DNA of 64,000 nucleotides from Comamonas granuli NBRC 101663 (lineage in GTDB: Bacteria > Pseudomonadota > Gammaproteobacteria > Burkholderiales > Burkholderiaceae_C): contig NZ_BBJX01000005.1 of assembly GCF_000739995.1 (NCBI RefSeq), forward strand, positions 372,001-436,000, written 5' to 3'. The first letter of the stretch is position 1. Each line of letters opens with the position of its first letter. The notes beneath the pieces were generated by a model. That model was not told where the DNA came from and made no database searches. It saw only the letters and a program-made list of their open reading frames with translations. The translations under genes were made by a program, and so were the position numbers. Positions 30,274-44,116 of the stretch are shown here, piece by piece.

Positions 30274-30629
30274 GCCTGCAACTGGCGCCACTCGTCGGCG
30301 CTGTAGGCGCGTGATCCGGTCACGAAGCACAGGCCTTGCGGTCCTTCCAGGGAAAAGCCGGCTGCGTTGCCCGGCGTCACGCCGATGACCAACTGGCGCT
30401 GCTGCAGGTGCACGTACTGCGCCTCGTTGACGTAGAAGGGGCAGCCGCCGATCTGTCCAATGCACAGGTCATAGCGCCCTGGCACCAGCTCGCCCGCGAG
30501 GTAGCACATGGGGCTGCTGCCGTCGCAGCAGCCATGCGACAGGTAAAACATCAGCGCCGTCCCATGCCGGGCCTTGAGCTGCTCGATCAAGGCCAGGGCC
30601 TCGGCGGTTGCGATCACGCGTTCAACCAT
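30225..30629 (-). CDS. DUF779 domain protein
   Basis: 134 residues. DUF779 pattern: [30 protein letters not shown], then [30 protein letters not shown] and [19 protein letters not shown]. Conserved cysteines (GCCDG, MCYL, GGCPF) suggest metal or redox chemistry, but no function is established. The family is commonly found next to acetaldehyde-type aldehyde dehydrogenases, as here: it lies 61 bases downstream of the dehydrogenase gene on the same strand. Its 3' end runs into def by 49 bases. Confidence 0.9.
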   Translation of the reverse strand: MVERVIATAEALALIEQLKARHGTALMFYLSHGCCDGSSPMCYLAGELVPGRYDLCIGQIGGCPFYVNEAQYVHLQQRQLVIGVTPGNAAGFSLEGPQGLCFVTGSRAYSADEWRQLQAQSSGSAAISGNSTSV

Positions 30630-30690
30630 GCGTGCTGCTTCGGAATGTGCCGGGATGGCGATTCGCCGCCCCGGCCTGCCGCACCGTGGA

Positions 30691-32211
30691 TCAGAAGAAT
30701 CCCAGCGCCTTGGGGCTGTAGCTCACCAGCAGGTTCTTGGTCTGTTGGTAGTGCTCCAGCATGATCTTGTGTGTCTCGCGCCCGATGCCCGACTCCTTGT
30801 ACCCCCCGAAGGCCGCGTGGGCCGGATAGGCGTGGTAGCAGTTCGTCCAGACGCGGCCCGCCTGGATGCCACGGCCCATGCGGTAGGCGCGGCCGCCGTC
30901 ACGGGACCACACGCCTGCGCCCAGGCCATACAAGGTGTCGTTGGCGATGGCGAGCGCCTCGGCTTCATCCTTGAAGGTGGTCACGGCCAGTACCGGACCG
31001 AAGATTTCCTCCTGGAAGATGCGCATCTTGTTATGGCCCTTGAACAGCGTGGGCTGGATGTAGTAGCCGCCCGCCAGGTCGCCGGGCAGGTGCGCGCGGT
31101 CCCCTCCCACGAGCACCTGCGCGCCTTCTTCCTTGCCCAGCGCGAGGTAGGTTTCGATCTTCCTCATCTGCTCGGCGGAGGCCTGTGCGCCCATCATGCT
31201 GTCGGTGTCCAACGGGCTGCCCTGCCGTATCGCCCGCACGCGGGCCAGGGCGCGTTCCATGAACTTGTCGTAGACGGATTCCTGGATCAGGGCGCGCGAC
31301 GGGCAGGTGCACACCTCACCCTGGTTGAAGGCGAACAGCACCAGGCCTTCGATGGCTTTGTCGAAAAAGGCGTCATCGGCGTCCGCCACGTCGGCAAAGA
31401 AGATGTTGGGCGACTTGCCGCCCAGCTCCAGCGTGGCCGGAATGAGGTTGTTGGCGGCGGCCTGGGCAATCACCTTGCCGGTGGCGGTCGAGCCGGTGAA
31501 GGCGATCTTGGCGATGCGGCGGCTCGATGCCAGCGGCATGCCGGCCTCGCGGCCATAGCCATTGACGACATTGACCACGCCCGCGGGCAGCAGGTCGGCG
31601 ATCAGCTCCATCAGAATCAGGATGGAAATGGGCGTGGACTCCGCGGGCTTGAGCACCACGCAATTGCCCGCTGCCAGCGCCGGTGCCAGCTTCCAGGCCG
31701 CCATCAGGATGGGGAAGTTCCAGGGAATGATTTGTCCGACCACGCCCAGGGGCTCATGGAAGTGGTAGGCGATGGTGTCCGCGTCGATCTCGCTGATGCT
31801 GCCTTCCTGTGCGCGCAGGCAACCGGCAAAGTAGCGGAAGTGGTCTACGGTCAGCGGGATGTCGGCATTGAGCGTCTCGCGGATGGCCTTGCCGTTGTCC
31901 ACGGTTTCGGCGTAGGCGAGCCGCTCCAGATTCTGCTCGATGCGGTCGGCAATCTTCAGCAGCAGGTTGGCGCGCTCGGCAGCCGGGGTGCGGCCCCACT
32001 GTGCGGCGGCGGCATGTGCTGCATCCAGCGCCAGCTCGACGTCCTCGGCCGTGGAGCGTGCGGCCTGGGTGTAGGGCTTGCCCGTGATGGGTGTCAGCAC
32101 ATCGAAATAGGCACCCTTGACGGGGGGCACGAACTGGCCGCCAATGAAGTTGTCGTAACGGGTCTTGTAGCTGACTTTGGCGTCCGGGGAACCGGGGGGT
32201 GCGTACAACAT
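30691..32211 (-). CDS. NAD-dependent aldehyde dehydrogenase (ExaC/AcoD-like)
   Basis: 506 residues. Catalytic Cys in [16 protein letters not shown], the general-base Glu in [14 protein letters not shown], the NAD fold with [15 protein letters not shown] and [29 protein letters not shown]. The ending ([31 protein letters not shown]) is typical of acetaldehyde dehydrogenases used in ethanol or acetoin catabolism. AGGAGA precedes the ATG. A -24/-12 sigma-54 promoter at 32303-32288 and a divergent sigma-54 activator gene indicate inducible, RpoN-dependent expression; the inducer is unknown. Confidence 0.95.
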   Translation of the reverse strand: MLYAPPGSPDAKVSYKTRYDNFIGGQFVPPVKGAYFDVLTPITGKPYTQAARSTAEDVELALDAAHAAAAQWGRTPAAERANLLLKIADRIEQNLERLAYAETVDNGKAIRETLNADIPLTVDHFRYFAGCLRAQEGSISEIDADTIAYHFHEPLGVVGQIIPWNFPILMAAWKLAPALAAGNCVVLKPAESTPISILILMELIADLLPAGVVNVVNGYGREAGMPLASSRRIAKIAFTGSTATGKVIAQAAANNLIPATLELGGKSPNIFFADVADADDAFFDKAIEGLVLFAFNQGEVCTCPSRALIQESVYDKFMERALARVRAIRQGSPLDTDSMMGAQASAEQMRKIETYLALGKEEGAQVLVGGDRAHLPGDLAGGYYIQPTLFKGHNKMRIFQEEIFGPVLAVTTFKDEAEALAIANDTLYGLGAGVWSRDGGRAYRMGRGIQAGRVWTNCYHAYPAHAAFGGYKESGIGRETHKIMLEHYQQTKNLLVSYSPKALGFF

Positions 32212-32287
32212 GCGCAGTCTCCTATGGATGAATGGGGGGCACTGTCAACGCGCTGCGCTGTCGGTGCGGCGCGTCCGGTCCATGCAT

Positions 32288-32303
32288 TGCAGGATGCGTG
32301 CCA
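32288..32303 (-). promoter_or_regulatory. Sigma-54 (-24/-12) promoter of the aldehyde dehydrogenase gene
   Basis: Minus strand reads TGGCACGCATCCTGCA: TGGCAC at -24, TGC at -12, with exactly ten bases between GG and GC. It lies 77 bases upstream of the dehydrogenase start. Confidence 0.75.
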
Positions 32304-32366
32304 CACCCGCAGGGGCGGGCAAACCGGGCCAAAGTGCGGGGCTGTGCGCTCGTGCTGTGCTGCGGC

Positions 32367-32405
32367 TGTGCCATGGGCCTGCGACAGGTGTGCCAAAACG
32401 GGACA
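32367..32405. promoter_or_regulatory. Candidate activator-binding dyads
   Basis: Two imperfect dyads sit 64-103 bases upstream of the -24 element: TGTGCC (8-base gap) GCGACA at 32367-32386 and TGTGCC (AAAAC) GGGACA at 32389-32405. Position and shared TGT/ACA ends suit enhancer sites for the divergent AcoR-like protein; this is inference. Confidence 0.4.
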
Positions 32406-32534
32406 GCAGGCGGGGTTTTCCGGCTGAAATGGGCTCGGTGAATCGCGCACAATGGTCCGGTCGCCTCATTGCCACAAGAGCGATGTCGGAGATGGTGCAC
32501 CCATCCCGGCCACCGAAAAAAATACCGGAGACCC

Positions 32535-34499
<1,965 letters not shown>

Positions 34500-34520
34500 G
34501 GCGGATGGCCGGGCCGTGCA

Positions 34521-35567
34521 TCAGGACGCCTTGGGCGTGACCAGGTCCCAGCAGGCGATGAACAGCGCTGCTATCACCGGCCCGATGACGAAGCCGTGCA
34601 GGCCGAACAGGGTCATGCCGCCCAGCGTGGAAATGAGCACCACGTAGTCCGGCATCTTGGTGTCCTTGCCGACGAGGATGGGGCGCAGCAGGTTGTCCAC
34701 CATGCCGATCACCGTGACGCCAAAGGCCGTCAGCACGGCGGCCTGCCACAGTGCTCCGGTGGCGAGGAAGTAGATCGCCACCGGGCCCCAGATCAGGCTC
34801 GCGCCCACGGCGGGCAGCAGGGAGAGGAAGGCCATGAGCACCCCCCACAGCACCGGCCCCTGGATGCCCAGTATCCAGAAAATGAAACCGCCGAGCAGGC
34901 CCTGGGTGGCAGCCACCATCAGGTTGCCCTTGAGGGTGGCGCGGATCACCGTGATGAACTTGGCGCTCAGGTCGCGTTTGTGCTGATCGTCCAGCGGAAT
35001 CGCCTGGTGGATGCGTTTGCCCAGGGCGGGTCCGTCGCGCAGCAGAAAGAACAGCAGGTAGAGCATGACGCCGAAGCTGACGACGAATTGCAGCGTGTTC
35101 TGGCCCACGCTCAGCGCACGCGTGGCAATGATTTGCCCGGCCTGCACCGAAAAGGCCGAGAGTTTTTGCTGGATGGCTGCCACGCTGGTGAGCTCCAGGC
35201 GGTCGAGCAGGCCCACCAGCCAGTCGGGCAGGGCGGCAATGACCTGCTGCAGGTAGGCGCCAAAATCGAGCTGCCCGGAGCGCAAGCGGTCGTAGATGTG
35301 GGTGGCCTCCTGCACCATGGACACGCCGATGAAGGACAGGGGCAGGATGACCACCACCAGGCACAGCAGCAGCGTCACAAGTGCCGCCCGGTTGGGTTTG
35401 CCGTGCATGCGCGCCAGGATGCGCCGGTGCAGCGGCATGAACAGAATGGCCAGCGCCACGCCCCAGAACACGGCCTCGTAGTAGGGCCACAGAATCGCGC
35501 CGAAGGCCAGCGAAACCGCCACCAGCAAAAGAACAAAGGTCTTGTTCTGCAGCGTTGAATGTGTCAT
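34521..35567 (-). CDS. AI-2E family transporter
   Basis: 348 residues from the ATG at 35567. Eight or so membrane helices; family-typical segments include LFMPLHRRILARMHGKPNRAALVTLLLCLVVVILP, RATLKGNLMVAATQGLLGGFIFWILGIQGPVLWGVLMAFLSLLPAVGASLIWGP and DNLLRPILVGKDTKMPDYVVLISTLGG. The family includes autoinducer-2 exporters and Na+/H+ antiporters; substrate cannot be read from sequence. A longer in-frame start exists upstream but adds a low-complexity N-terminus. Divergent from sucA, convergent with the AcoR-type gene. Confidence 0.9.
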   Translation of the reverse strand: MTHSTLQNKTFVLLLVAVSLAFGAILWPYYEAVFWGVALAILFMPLHRRILARMHGKPNRAALVTLLLCLVVVILPLSFIGVSMVQEATHIYDRLRSGQLDFGAYLQQVIAALPDWLVGLLDRLELTSVAAIQQKLSAFSVQAGQIIATRALSVGQNTLQFVVSFGVMLYLLFFLLRDGPALGKRIHQAIPLDDQHKRDLSAKFITVIRATLKGNLMVAATQGLLGGFIFWILGIQGPVLWGVLMAFLSLLPAVGASLIWGPVAIYFLATGALWQAAVLTAFGVTVIGMVDNLLRPILVGKDTKMPDYVVLISTLGGMTLFGLHGFVIGPVIAALFIACWDLVTPKAS

Positions 35568-35826
35568 GTGCAGGGCAGTGGAATGGAACAAGCGCGAATG
35601 TACGCCACGCGCGGCGCCCGCCGGGTGGCCCGGCGCGGAAAAATGCGCCGCTGCGCTGCCCCGGCACGGCAAAGACCCCAAGCGGCTGAGGGCGAACAGT
35701 GGCACAATGGCGGGCGTACCAGGCCCTTCCCCAGCCACAGTCGCATCCGCCAACCGGTTCAGCCGTGTCGCGGAAGGTTTGTAAACCAGCTAATGTCTCC
35801 TTCAGGGAGACGGAGGTCAGCGGAAC

Positions 35827-38703
35827 ATGAGCGAGACGACATCCGTTTATCAAGCCTACCAAGGCAACACCTATCTCTTCGGCGGCAATGCGCCCTACGT
35901 CGAAGAGATGTACGAAAACTACCTTGCCAACCCGGGCAGCGTGCCCGATTCCTGGCGCGAGTACTTCGATGCACTGCAGCACGTACCCGCCGTGGACGGC
36001 AGCGATACACGCGACGTACCCCACCTGCCCGTCATCAATGCCTTTGCCGAGCGTGCCAAGGCCGGCGGCACCAAGGTGGTGGTGGCCAGCACGGATGCCG
36101 AGATGGGGCGCAAGCGCACCGCCGTGCAGCAGCTCATCGCTGCGTACCGCAACGTGGGTGCACGCTGGGCCGACCTGGACCCCTTGAAGCGCGCCGAGCG
36201 CCCCCAGATTCCCGAACTGGAGCCTTCGTTCTACGGCTTCAGCGATGCCGACCAGGAAACGGTGTTCGACACGAGCAACACCTTCTTCGGCAAGGACAAG
36301 ATGCCCCTGCGCGAGCTGCTCAACGCGCTGCGCGAGACCTACTGCGGCACCATTGGCGCCGAGTACATGTACGCCACCGACCAGGGGCAGAAGCGCTGGT
36401 GGCAACAAAAGCTCGAGGGCATCCGCTCCAAGCCCGCTTTCAACGCCGACAAGAAAAAGCGCATCCTCGACCGCCTCACGGCCGCTGAGGGCCTGGAACG
36501 CTTCCTGCACACCAAGTATGTGGGTCAGAAGCGCTTCTCGCTCGAAGGTGGCGAGAGCTTCATTGCCGCCATGGACGAGCTCATCCAGAGTGCCGGCGCC
36601 AAGGGCGTGCAGGAGATCGTGATCGGCATGGCCCACCGCGGCCGCCTGAACGTGCTGGTCAACACCCTGGGCAAGATGCCCAAGGACTTGTTTGCCGAGT
36701 TCGACCACACGGCCCCCGAAGACCTGCCCGCCGGTGACGTCAAGTACCACCAGGGCTTCAGCTCCGACGTCTCCTCCCCGGGCGGTCCGGTGCACCTGTC
36801 GCTGGCCTTCAACCCCTCGCACCTGGAAATCGTCAACCCTGTGGTCGAGGGCTCGGTGCGTTCGCGCATGGACCGCCGCGGCGACCCCAAGGGCAAGCAG
36901 GTGCTGCCCGTGCTGGTGCACGGCGATGCCGCATTTGCCGGCCAGGGCGTGAACCAGGAAACCCTGGCGTTGTCCGAAACCCGCGGCTACACCACGGGCG
37001 GCACGGTGCACATCATCATCAACAACCAGATCGGGTTCACCACCTCCGATCCGCGCGACCTGCGCTCCACGCTGTACTGCACCGACATCGTGAAGATGAT
37101 CGAGTCGCCCGTGCTGCACGTCAACGGCGACGACCCCGAGGCGGTGTGCCTGGCCGTGCAACTGGCGCTGGAGTACCGCATGGAGTTCTCCCGGGACGTG
37201 GTGATCGACATCATCTGCTTCCGCAAGCTGGGCCACAACGAGCAGGACACGCCCATGCTCACCCAGCCGCTGATGTACAAGAAGATCGGCCAGCACCCCG
37301 GCACACGCAAGCTCTACGCCGACAAGCTGGCCGCGCAGGGCCTGGGTGAAACGCTGGGCGACGACATGGCCAAGGCCTACCGCGCCGCCATGGATGCGGG
37401 CAAGCACACGGTCGATCCGGTGCTCACCAACTTCAAGAGCAAGTACGCTGTCGATTGGAGCCCCTTCCTGGGCAAGACCTGGACGGATGCTGCCGACACC
37501 GCCATTCCGCTGACCGAATGGAAGCGTCTGGCCGAGAAGATCACGACCATCCCCGAGAGCGTCACCCCGCACACCCTGGTCAAGAAGGTGTACGACGACC
37601 GCGCCGCCATGGGCCGGGGCGAGATCAACGTGGACTGGGGCATGGGCGAGCACATGGCCTTTGCCTCGCTGGTCGCCTCGGGCTACCCCGTGCGCCTGTC
37701 GGGCGAGGACTGCGGCCGCGGCACCTTCACGCACCGCCACGCCGTCATCCACGACCAAAAGCGCGAGAAGTGGGACGAAGGCACCTATGTGCCCCTGCAG
37801 AACGTGGCCGAGAACCAGGCGCCGTTCGTCGTCATCGACTCCATCCTCTCCGAAGAGGCCGTGCTGGCCTTCGAGTATGGCTACGCCTCGAACGATCCCA
37901 ACACGCTGGTGGTCTGGGAAGCGCAGTTCGGCGACTTCGCCAACGGTGCGCAGGTGGTGATCGACCAGTTCATCGCCTCGGGTGAGGTCAAGTGGGGGCG
38001 CGTCAACGGCATCACGCTGATGCTGCCGCACGGCTACGAGGGTCAGGGTCCCGAGCACAGCTCGGCGCGCCTGGAGCGCTTCATGCAGCTCGCTGCCGAC
38101 ACCAACATGCAGATCGTGCAGCCCACCACGGCCAGCCAGATCTTCCACGTGCTGCGCCGCCAGATGGTGCGCAACCTGCGCAAGCCCCTGGTCATCATGA
38201 CGCCGAAGTCGCTGCTGCGGAACAAGGACGCGACCTCGCCGCTGTCCGAGTTCACCAAGGGCGGTTTCCAGACCGTGCTGGGCGAGCGCGACGAGGCGAT
38301 CGCCAAGAAGGGCGACAAGGTCAAGCGCGTCATCGCCTGCTCGGGCAAGGTGTACTACGACCTGGTGAAGAAGCGCACCGAGGACGAGCGTAGCGACGTG
38401 GCCATCATCCGTGTCGAACAGCTCTACCCGTTCCCGCACAAGGCCTTTGCCGCGGAGCTCAAAAAATACCCCAACGCCGCCGACATCGTGTGGTGCCAGG
38501 ACGAGCCGCAGAACCAGGGTGCCTGGTTCTTCATCCAGCACAACATCCACGAAAACATGCTGCCGGGCCAGAAGCTGGGCTACGCAGGCCGTGCGGCCTC
38601 GGCGTCGCCCGCGGTGGGCTATGCGCACCTGCATGCCGAGCAGCAAAAGAACCTGGTGGAAGCCGCGTTCGCCAAGCTCAAGGGTTTTGTGCTGACCAAG
38701 TAA
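35827..38703 (+). CDS. sucA: 2-oxoglutarate dehydrogenase E1 component
   Basis: 958 residues. N-terminal [41 protein letters not shown] matches the E2-binding tail of SucA. The ThDP core includes [41 protein letters not shown] and [18 protein letters not shown]. It decarboxylates 2-oxoglutarate and passes the succinyl group to SucB. GGAGG lies ten bases before the ATG, and a small hairpin (GTCTCC...GGAGAC, 35795-35811) abuts this ribosome site. First gene of sucA-sucB-smr-lpd. Confidence 0.98.
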   Translation: MSETTSVYQAYQGNTYLFGGNAPYVEEMYENYLANPGSVPDSWREYFDALQHVPAVDGSDTRDVPHLPVINAFAERAKAGGTKVVVASTDAEMGRKRTAVQQLIAAYRNVGARWADLDPLKRAERPQIPELEPSFYGFSDADQETVFDTSNTFFGKDKMPLRELLNALRETYCGTIGAEYMYATDQGQKRWWQQKLEGIRSKPAFNADKKKRILDRLTAAEGLERFLHTKYVGQKRFSLEGGESFIAAMDELIQSAGAKGVQEIVIGMAHRGRLNVLVNTLGKMPKDLFAEFDHTAPEDLPAGDVKYHQGFSSDVSSPGGPVHLSLAFNPSHLEIVNPVVEGSVRSRMDRRGDPKGKQVLPVLVHGDAAFAGQGVNQETLALSETRGYTTGGTVHIIINNQIGFTTSDPRDLRSTLYCTDIVKMIESPVLHVNGDDPEAVCLAVQLALEYRMEFSRDVVIDIICFRKLGHNEQDTPMLTQPLMYKKIGQHPGTRKLYADKLAAQGLGETLGDDMAKAYRAAMDAGKHTVDPVLTNFKSKYAVDWSPFLGKTWTDAADTAIPLTEWKRLAEKITTIPESVTPHTLVKKVYDDRAAMGRGEINVDWGMGEHMAFASLVASGYPVRLSGEDCGRGTFTHRHAVIHDQKREKWDEGTYVPLQNVAENQAPFVVIDSILSEEAVLAFEYGYASNDPNTLVVWEAQFGDFANGAQVVIDQFIASGEVKWGRVNGITLMLPHGYEGQGPEHSSARLERFMQLAADTNMQIVQPTTASQIFHVLRRQMVRNLRKPLVIMTPKSLLRNKDATSPLSEFTKGGFQTVLGERDEAIAKKGDKVKRVIACSGKVYYDLVKKRTEDERSDVAIIRVEQLYPFPHKAFAAELKKYPNAADIVWCQDEPQNQGAWFFIQHNIHENMLPGQKLGYAGRAASASPAVGYAHLHAEQQKNLVEAAFAKLKGFVLTK

Positions 38704-38755
38704 GGCTCTGAACCCACGCTCTCAGTACAAAACATCGCATTGGAAAGAATTCAAA

Positions 38756-40006
38756 ATGGCAATCGTTGAAGTCAAGGTCCCCCAACTGTCCGAATCCGTG
38801 GCCGAAGCCACCCTGCTGCAATGGAAGAAGAAGCCCGGCGAAGCCGTCGCCGCCGATGAGATCCTCATCGAAATCGAGACCGACAAGGTCGTGCTCGAGG
38901 TGCCCGCGCCCGCCGCAGGCGTGCTGACCGAGCTGGTGGTGGGCGATGGCGGCACGGTCGTGTCCGATCAGCTCATCGCCAAGATCGACACCGCCGCCGT
39001 GGCCGGTGTGCCGGCCCCGGCGGCCGCCGCGCCCGCCCCCGCACCTGCAGCCGCCCCGGCCGCGCCGGCTGCCACGGGTGGCAGCAAGGGCGGTGTGGCC
39101 ATGCCGGCCGCCGCCAAGCTGCTGGCCGACAACCAGCTGTCCGTCTCGGCCGTGGCCGGCACGGGCAAGGACGGCCGCGTGACCAAGGGCGACGTGCTCG
39201 CCGCCGTGGCCGGGGGCGCCAAGCCCGCTGCCGCCGCCATTCCCACGGGCGTGCCCACCAAGGCGCTGCCCCAGGTGGCCGCCTCCGCCGCCCCTGAGCT
39301 GGGCGAGCGCCCTGAGCAGCGCGTGCCCATGAGCCGCCTGCGTGCCCGCGTGGCCGAGCGCCTGCTGCAGTCGCAGGCCACCAACGCCATTCTGACCACG
39401 TTCAACGAGGTCAACATGGCGCCCGTCATGGAGATGCGCAAGAAGTTCCAGGAGAAGTTCGAGAAGGAGCACGGCGTCAAGCTAGGCTTCATGAGCTTCT
39501 TCGTCAAGGCCGCCGTGCACGCCCTCAAGAAGTACCCCGTGCTCAACGCCTCGGTCGATGGCAACGACATCGTCTACCACGGCTACTTCGACATCGGCAT
39601 CGCCGTGGGCTCGCCGCGCGGCCTGGTGGTGCCCATCCTGCGCAATGCCGACCAGATGGGCTTTGCCGACATCGAGAAGAAGATCGCCGAATTCGGCCAG
39701 AAGGCCAAGGACGGCAAGCTGGGCATCGAGGAGATGACCGGCGGCACCTTCTCCATCTCCAACGGCGGCGTGTTCGGCTCCATGCTGTCCACGCCTATCA
39801 TCAACCCGCCGCAGTCGGCCATCCTGGGCGTGCACGCCACCAAGGACCGCGCCGTGGTGGAGAACGGCCAGATCGTCATCCGCCCGATGAACTACCTGGC
39901 CATGAGCTACGACCACCGCATCATCGACGGCCGCGAGGCCGTGCTGGGCCTGGTGGCCATGAAGGAGGCGCTGGAGGACCCGTCGCGTCTGCTGTTCGAC
40001 ATCTGA
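38756..40006 (+). CDS. sucB: Dihydrolipoamide succinyltransferase (E2)
   Basis: 416 residues: one lipoyl domain (residues ~3-76, lipoyl lysine in [14 protein letters not shown]), an alanine/proline linker, a peripheral-subunit-binding domain ([32 protein letters not shown]), and the catalytic core ([19 protein letters not shown] through the active site [16 protein letters not shown]). It transfers succinyl groups to CoA. It lies 52 bases after sucA; the stop is only seven bases before the next small gene. Confidence 0.98.
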   Translation: MAIVEVKVPQLSESVAEATLLQWKKKPGEAVAADEILIEIETDKVVLEVPAPAAGVLTELVVGDGGTVVSDQLIAKIDTAAVAGVPAPAAAAPAPAPAAAPAAPAATGGSKGGVAMPAAAKLLADNQLSVSAVAGTGKDGRVTKGDVLAAVAGGAKPAAAAIPTGVPTKALPQVAASAAPELGERPEQRVPMSRLRARVAERLLQSQATNAILTTFNEVNMAPVMEMRKKFQEKFEKEHGVKLGFMSFFVKAAVHALKKYPVLNASVDGNDIVYHGYFDIGIAVGSPRGLVVPILRNADQMGFADIEKKIAEFGQKAKDGKLGIEEMTGGTFSISNGGVFGSMLSTPIINPPQSAILGVHATKDRAVVENGQIVIRPMNYLAMSYDHRIIDGREAVLGLVAMKEALEDPSRLLFDI

Positions 40007-40013
40007 GAGCGCG

Positions 40014-40331
40014 ATGGCCTGGGTGTACCTGCTGCTCGCGGGCGTGTTCGAGATCGGCTGGCCCCTGGGCTTCAAGCTGTCCCAACAGCCCGAATACCGC
40101 GTGAGCGGCATTGCCGGCGCCATCGTGTCCATGGGCATCAGCGGCTGGCTGCTGTGGATGGCGCAGCGGGAGATCCCGATCGGCACCGCCTATGCGGTGT
40201 GGACCGGGATCGGCGGCGCCGGCACGTTTTTGATCGGGGTGCTGTTCTTCGGCGATGCCGCCACGCTGACCAGGTTTCTGGGCGTGGCCATGATCGTCGG
40301 CGGGGTCATCACCCTCAAGCTTGCGCACTGA
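40014..40331 (+). CDS. SMR-family exporter, SugE/Gdx-like
   Basis: 105 residues with four membrane helices. It starts MAWVYLLLAGVFEIGWPLGFKLSQ, with the central glutamate Glu13 of the small multidrug resistance fold, and contains PIGTAYAVWTGIGGAGTFLIGVLFFGD, the GTAYAVWTGIG signature closest to SugE (guanidinium exporter) rather than EmrE. It is inserted between sucB (7 bases) and lpd (27 bases), so it must be made from the 2-oxoglutarate dehydrogenase transcript. Export of guanidinium or a small cation is inferred from family only. No guanidine riboswitch fits in the 7-base gap. Confidence 0.9.
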   Translation: MAWVYLLLAGVFEIGWPLGFKLSQQPEYRVSGIAGAIVSMGISGWLLWMAQREIPIGTAYAVWTGIGGAGTFLIGVLFFGDAATLTRFLGVAMIVGGVITLKLAH

Positions 40332-40358
40332 AAGCGGTGCGCACAGGAGAGTAAAGCA

Positions 40359-41798
<1,440 letters not shown>

Positions 41799-41808
41799 GG
41801 ATTTGCAG

Positions 41809-41864
41809 CAAAATTGGCTTCCAGCGCTTGCCAGATAAGCGCTGGAAGCTATTTTTTTGATAGC
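41809..41864 (+). repeat. Dispersed repeat, copy 8
   Basis: Best-conserved copy: AAATTGGCTTCCAGCGCTTG, then CCAGATAAGCGCTGGAAGCT, then ATTTTTTTGATAGC. The arms AGCGCTT and AAGCGCT form an inverted repeat. Confidence 0.85.
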
Positions 41865-41891
41865 GAATGCATTTCCCTCCAAGAAAATATG

Positions 41892-41949
41892 CATGAAATA
41901 TGCCTCCAGCGCTTATCCAGCAAGCGCGAGAAGCTCTATTTTTGATAGC
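41892..41949 (+). repeat. Dispersed repeat, copy 9 (tandem with copy 8)
   Basis: GCCTCCAGCGCTTATCCAGC, then AAGCGCGAGAAGCTCTATTT and TTGATAGC. It ends eleven bases before the zapE GTG and abuts its AGGAA ribosome site. Confidence 0.85.
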
Positions 41950-41960
41950 GAGGAACGCCG

Positions 41961-43058
41961 GTGAACGTCAGGCAGGCCTACGAGGCGGAGCTCGCCGCCA
42001 AGGGCTTTGAGAGCGACCCCGCGCAATTGCGCGCCGTGGCGGCCCTGGAGCGCTGCGCCCAGGAGTGGGGCGCGTACAAGCAGCGCCGCTCCAACGCCCT
42101 CAAGAAGCTCATCAACCGTCCCCAGATTCCCCGCGGCGTCTACATGTACGGCGGCGTGGGGCGGGGCAAGAGCTTCCTCATGGACTGCTTCTTCCACGCC
42201 GTGCCCATCAAGCGCAAGGTGCGCCTGCATTTCCATGAGTTCATGCGCGAGGTGCACCGCGAACTCGCTGCCCTGCAGGGCACGCAGAACCCGCTGGACG
42301 TGCTGGGCGAGCGCATGGCCAAGCGCTACAAGCTGATCTGCTTCGACGAGTTCCACGTCGCGGACATCACCGACGCCATGATCCTGCACCGCCTGCTGGT
42401 GGCGCTGTTCGACAACGGCGTGGGCTTCGTCACCACCTCCAACTTCAAGCCCGACGAGCTCTACCCCGGCGGCCTGCACCGCGACCGCATCCTGCCCGCC
42501 ATTGCGCTGCTCAATGAGCGCATGGACGTAGTCAACGTGGACAACGGCACCGACTACCGCCGCCGCACGCTGGAGAACGCCCGGCTCTACCACTGCCCGC
42601 TGGGCCCCGAGGCCGACGCCGCCCTGGCCGCCATGTTCGACCAGTTGGCCGAGGTGCGCGACGAGGAGCCCGTGCTGCACATCGAGGCGCGCGAGATCCG
42701 CGCCCTGCGCAAGGCCGGGGGGGTGGTGTGGTTTGACTTCCGCGAACTGTGCATGGGCCCGCGCTCGCAGAACGACTACCTGGAGATCGCCAGCCAGTTC
42801 CACACCGTGCTGCTCTCGGGCGTGCCCTACATGCCGGTCAACCTGGCCTCGCCGGCGCGGCGCTTCACCTGGCTGGTGGACGTGCTGTACGACCGGCGCG
42901 TCAAGCTCATCGTCTCGGCCGCCGTGCCGCCCGAAGAACTCTATACCGAGGGGCCGCTGGCGCACGAGTTTCCGCGCACGGTCTCGCGCCTGAACGAGAT
43001 GCAGTCCAAGGAATACCTGCAGCTCGAGCGGCGCACGGTCGATACGGGGCTGACATGA
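41961..43058 (+). CDS. zapE: Cell division ATPase ZapE (AFG1-like)
   Basis: 365 residues with a GTG start at 41961 preceded by AGGAA. Walker A is in MYGGVGRGKSFLMDCFF (about residue 57-73), Walker B in KLICFDEFHVADITDAMIL. The family's RPQIPRGVYMYGGVGRGKS entry and the ending LTWLVDVLYDRRVKLIVSAAVPPEELY-type block (here FTWLVDVLYDRRVKLIVSAAV) are present. ZapE is an ATPase affecting Z-ring function in E. coli; AFG1 homologs assist membrane protein turnover. The stop overlaps the start of the next small gene (ATGA). Confidence 0.93.
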   Translation: MNVRQAYEAELAAKGFESDPAQLRAVAALERCAQEWGAYKQRRSNALKKLINRPQIPRGVYMYGGVGRGKSFLMDCFFHAVPIKRKVRLHFHEFMREVHRELAALQGTQNPLDVLGERMAKRYKLICFDEFHVADITDAMILHRLLVALFDNGVGFVTTSNFKPDELYPGGLHRDRILPAIALLNERMDVVNVDNGTDYRRRTLENARLYHCPLGPEADAALAAMFDQLAEVRDEEPVLHIEAREIRALRKAGGVVWFDFRELCMGPRSQNDYLEIASQFHTVLLSGVPYMPVNLASPARRFTWLVDVLYDRRVKLIVSAAVPPEELYTEGPLAHEFPRTVSRLNEMQSKEYLQLERRTVDTGLT

Positions 43059-44116
43059 CCGCGCCGCGCCGCCCGTTCGTCTGGCTGGGCCTGCTGCTGC
43101 TCTGGCCCGCCCTGCAGGCCGCCGCCCAGCAAGGGGCGGACGCGGCGCCGGAGCGCGCCGCCGAGCGGGCGCGCATCAGCCGCGAGCGTGCGGCCATCGT
43201 GCAGCAGCAGGCACAGGACGAGGCGCAGTGCCAGCAGCGCTTTGCCGTCGAGGACTGCCTGCGCCGCGTGCGCCGTCAGGCGCATGGCCAGCTCGACGCG
43301 CTGCGCCGGCAGGAGGAGCAGCTCAACCAGGCAGAGCGCCAGGAGCGCGCCCGCCAGCGCCAGCAATCCATCAACGAGCGCGAACAGCAGCGCGCCAGCC
43401 GTGCGGCGGCGGCGCCGCACCCGCAGCCCGCCGCCCGCGAAAAGCAGCCCCGGCGGGCCGCCGAACCGCACCGGCCGCAGCGCGCGGCCGAGCAGGCGCA
43501 GCGCCAGCAGCAATTGCGCGAGCAGGCAGAGCAGAACCGGCGCCGCCAGGCGGAAAAGCAGGAGGCGGCGCGCAAGCGCCTGCAGGAGTACGAGGCGCGC
43601 AAGGCACGCGACGCGGCCCGTGGGCATCCGCCGGCAGCGCCGCTGCCAGCCGGCTCCCTGAAGCGCCCGCGCGGCTCAGGCCGCCGCAGGCGGGCGGGGA
43701 AACAGCGGCGGGGCAGGGGTCTTGGTCTCTTCCACCAGCGCTTCGATCTTCACGATGACCAGCGAGAGGTTGTCGCCCGTGCCGCGGGCGCGCATGCGCG
43801 CCTTCTCGATCAGGAACTCCGTGGCCTCGCGCGGGGACAGCGACTCCACCACCGAGGCGAGCTCCGTCGGCGAGAAGTAGTGCCACACGCCGTCGCTGCA
43901 GGCCAGCAGCACGTCGCCGGGCATCAGCTGGTGGATCATGTGCGTCGTGATGGGCGGGTCGCTCTCGGTGCCCAGGCAGCCCACCAGGATGTTGGAGTGC
44001 GGGTGGTTGTTGGCCTCGGCCTCGGTGATTTCGCCGCGATCGACCAGGGCCTGCACATAGGAATGGTCGCTGGTGCGGTACATCATGCGGCCGTTCTGGA
44101 AGTGGTAGATGCGTGA
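43055..44116 (+). CDS. Exported coiled-coil protein, 3' end uncertain
   Basis: The ATG overlaps the zapE stop. A signal peptide (FVWLGLLLLWPALQAAAQ) leads into about 150 residues rich in Arg, Gln, Glu and Ala with strong coiled-coil character (RQEEQLNQAERQERARQRQQ). Only CQQRFAVEDCLRRVRRQA (two cysteines) looks conserved. By about 43,680 the frame should end, but there is no in-frame stop and it runs on antisense to the phosphatase gene to 44116. A stop (TGA, 43659-43661) is available one frame over, so a small indel near the 3' end or a lost stop is likely. Probable periplasmic protein of unknown function. Confidence 0.55.
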   Translation: MTAPRRPFVWLGLLLLWPALQAAAQQGADAAPERAAERARISRERAAIVQQQAQDEAQCQQRFAVEDCLRRVRRQAHGQLDALRRQEEQLNQAERQERARQRQQSINEREQQRASRAAAAPHPQPAAREKQPRRAAEPHRPQRAAEQAQRQQQLREQAEQNRRRQAEKQEAARKRLQEYEARKARDAARGHPPAAPLPAGSLKRPRGSGRRRRAGKQRRGRGLGLFHQRFDLHDDQREVVARAAGAHARLLDQELRGLARGQRLHHRGELRRREVVPHAVAAGQQHVAGHQLVDHVRRDGRVALGAQAAHQDVGVRVVVGLGLGDFAAIDQGLHIGMVAGAVHHAAVLEVVDA

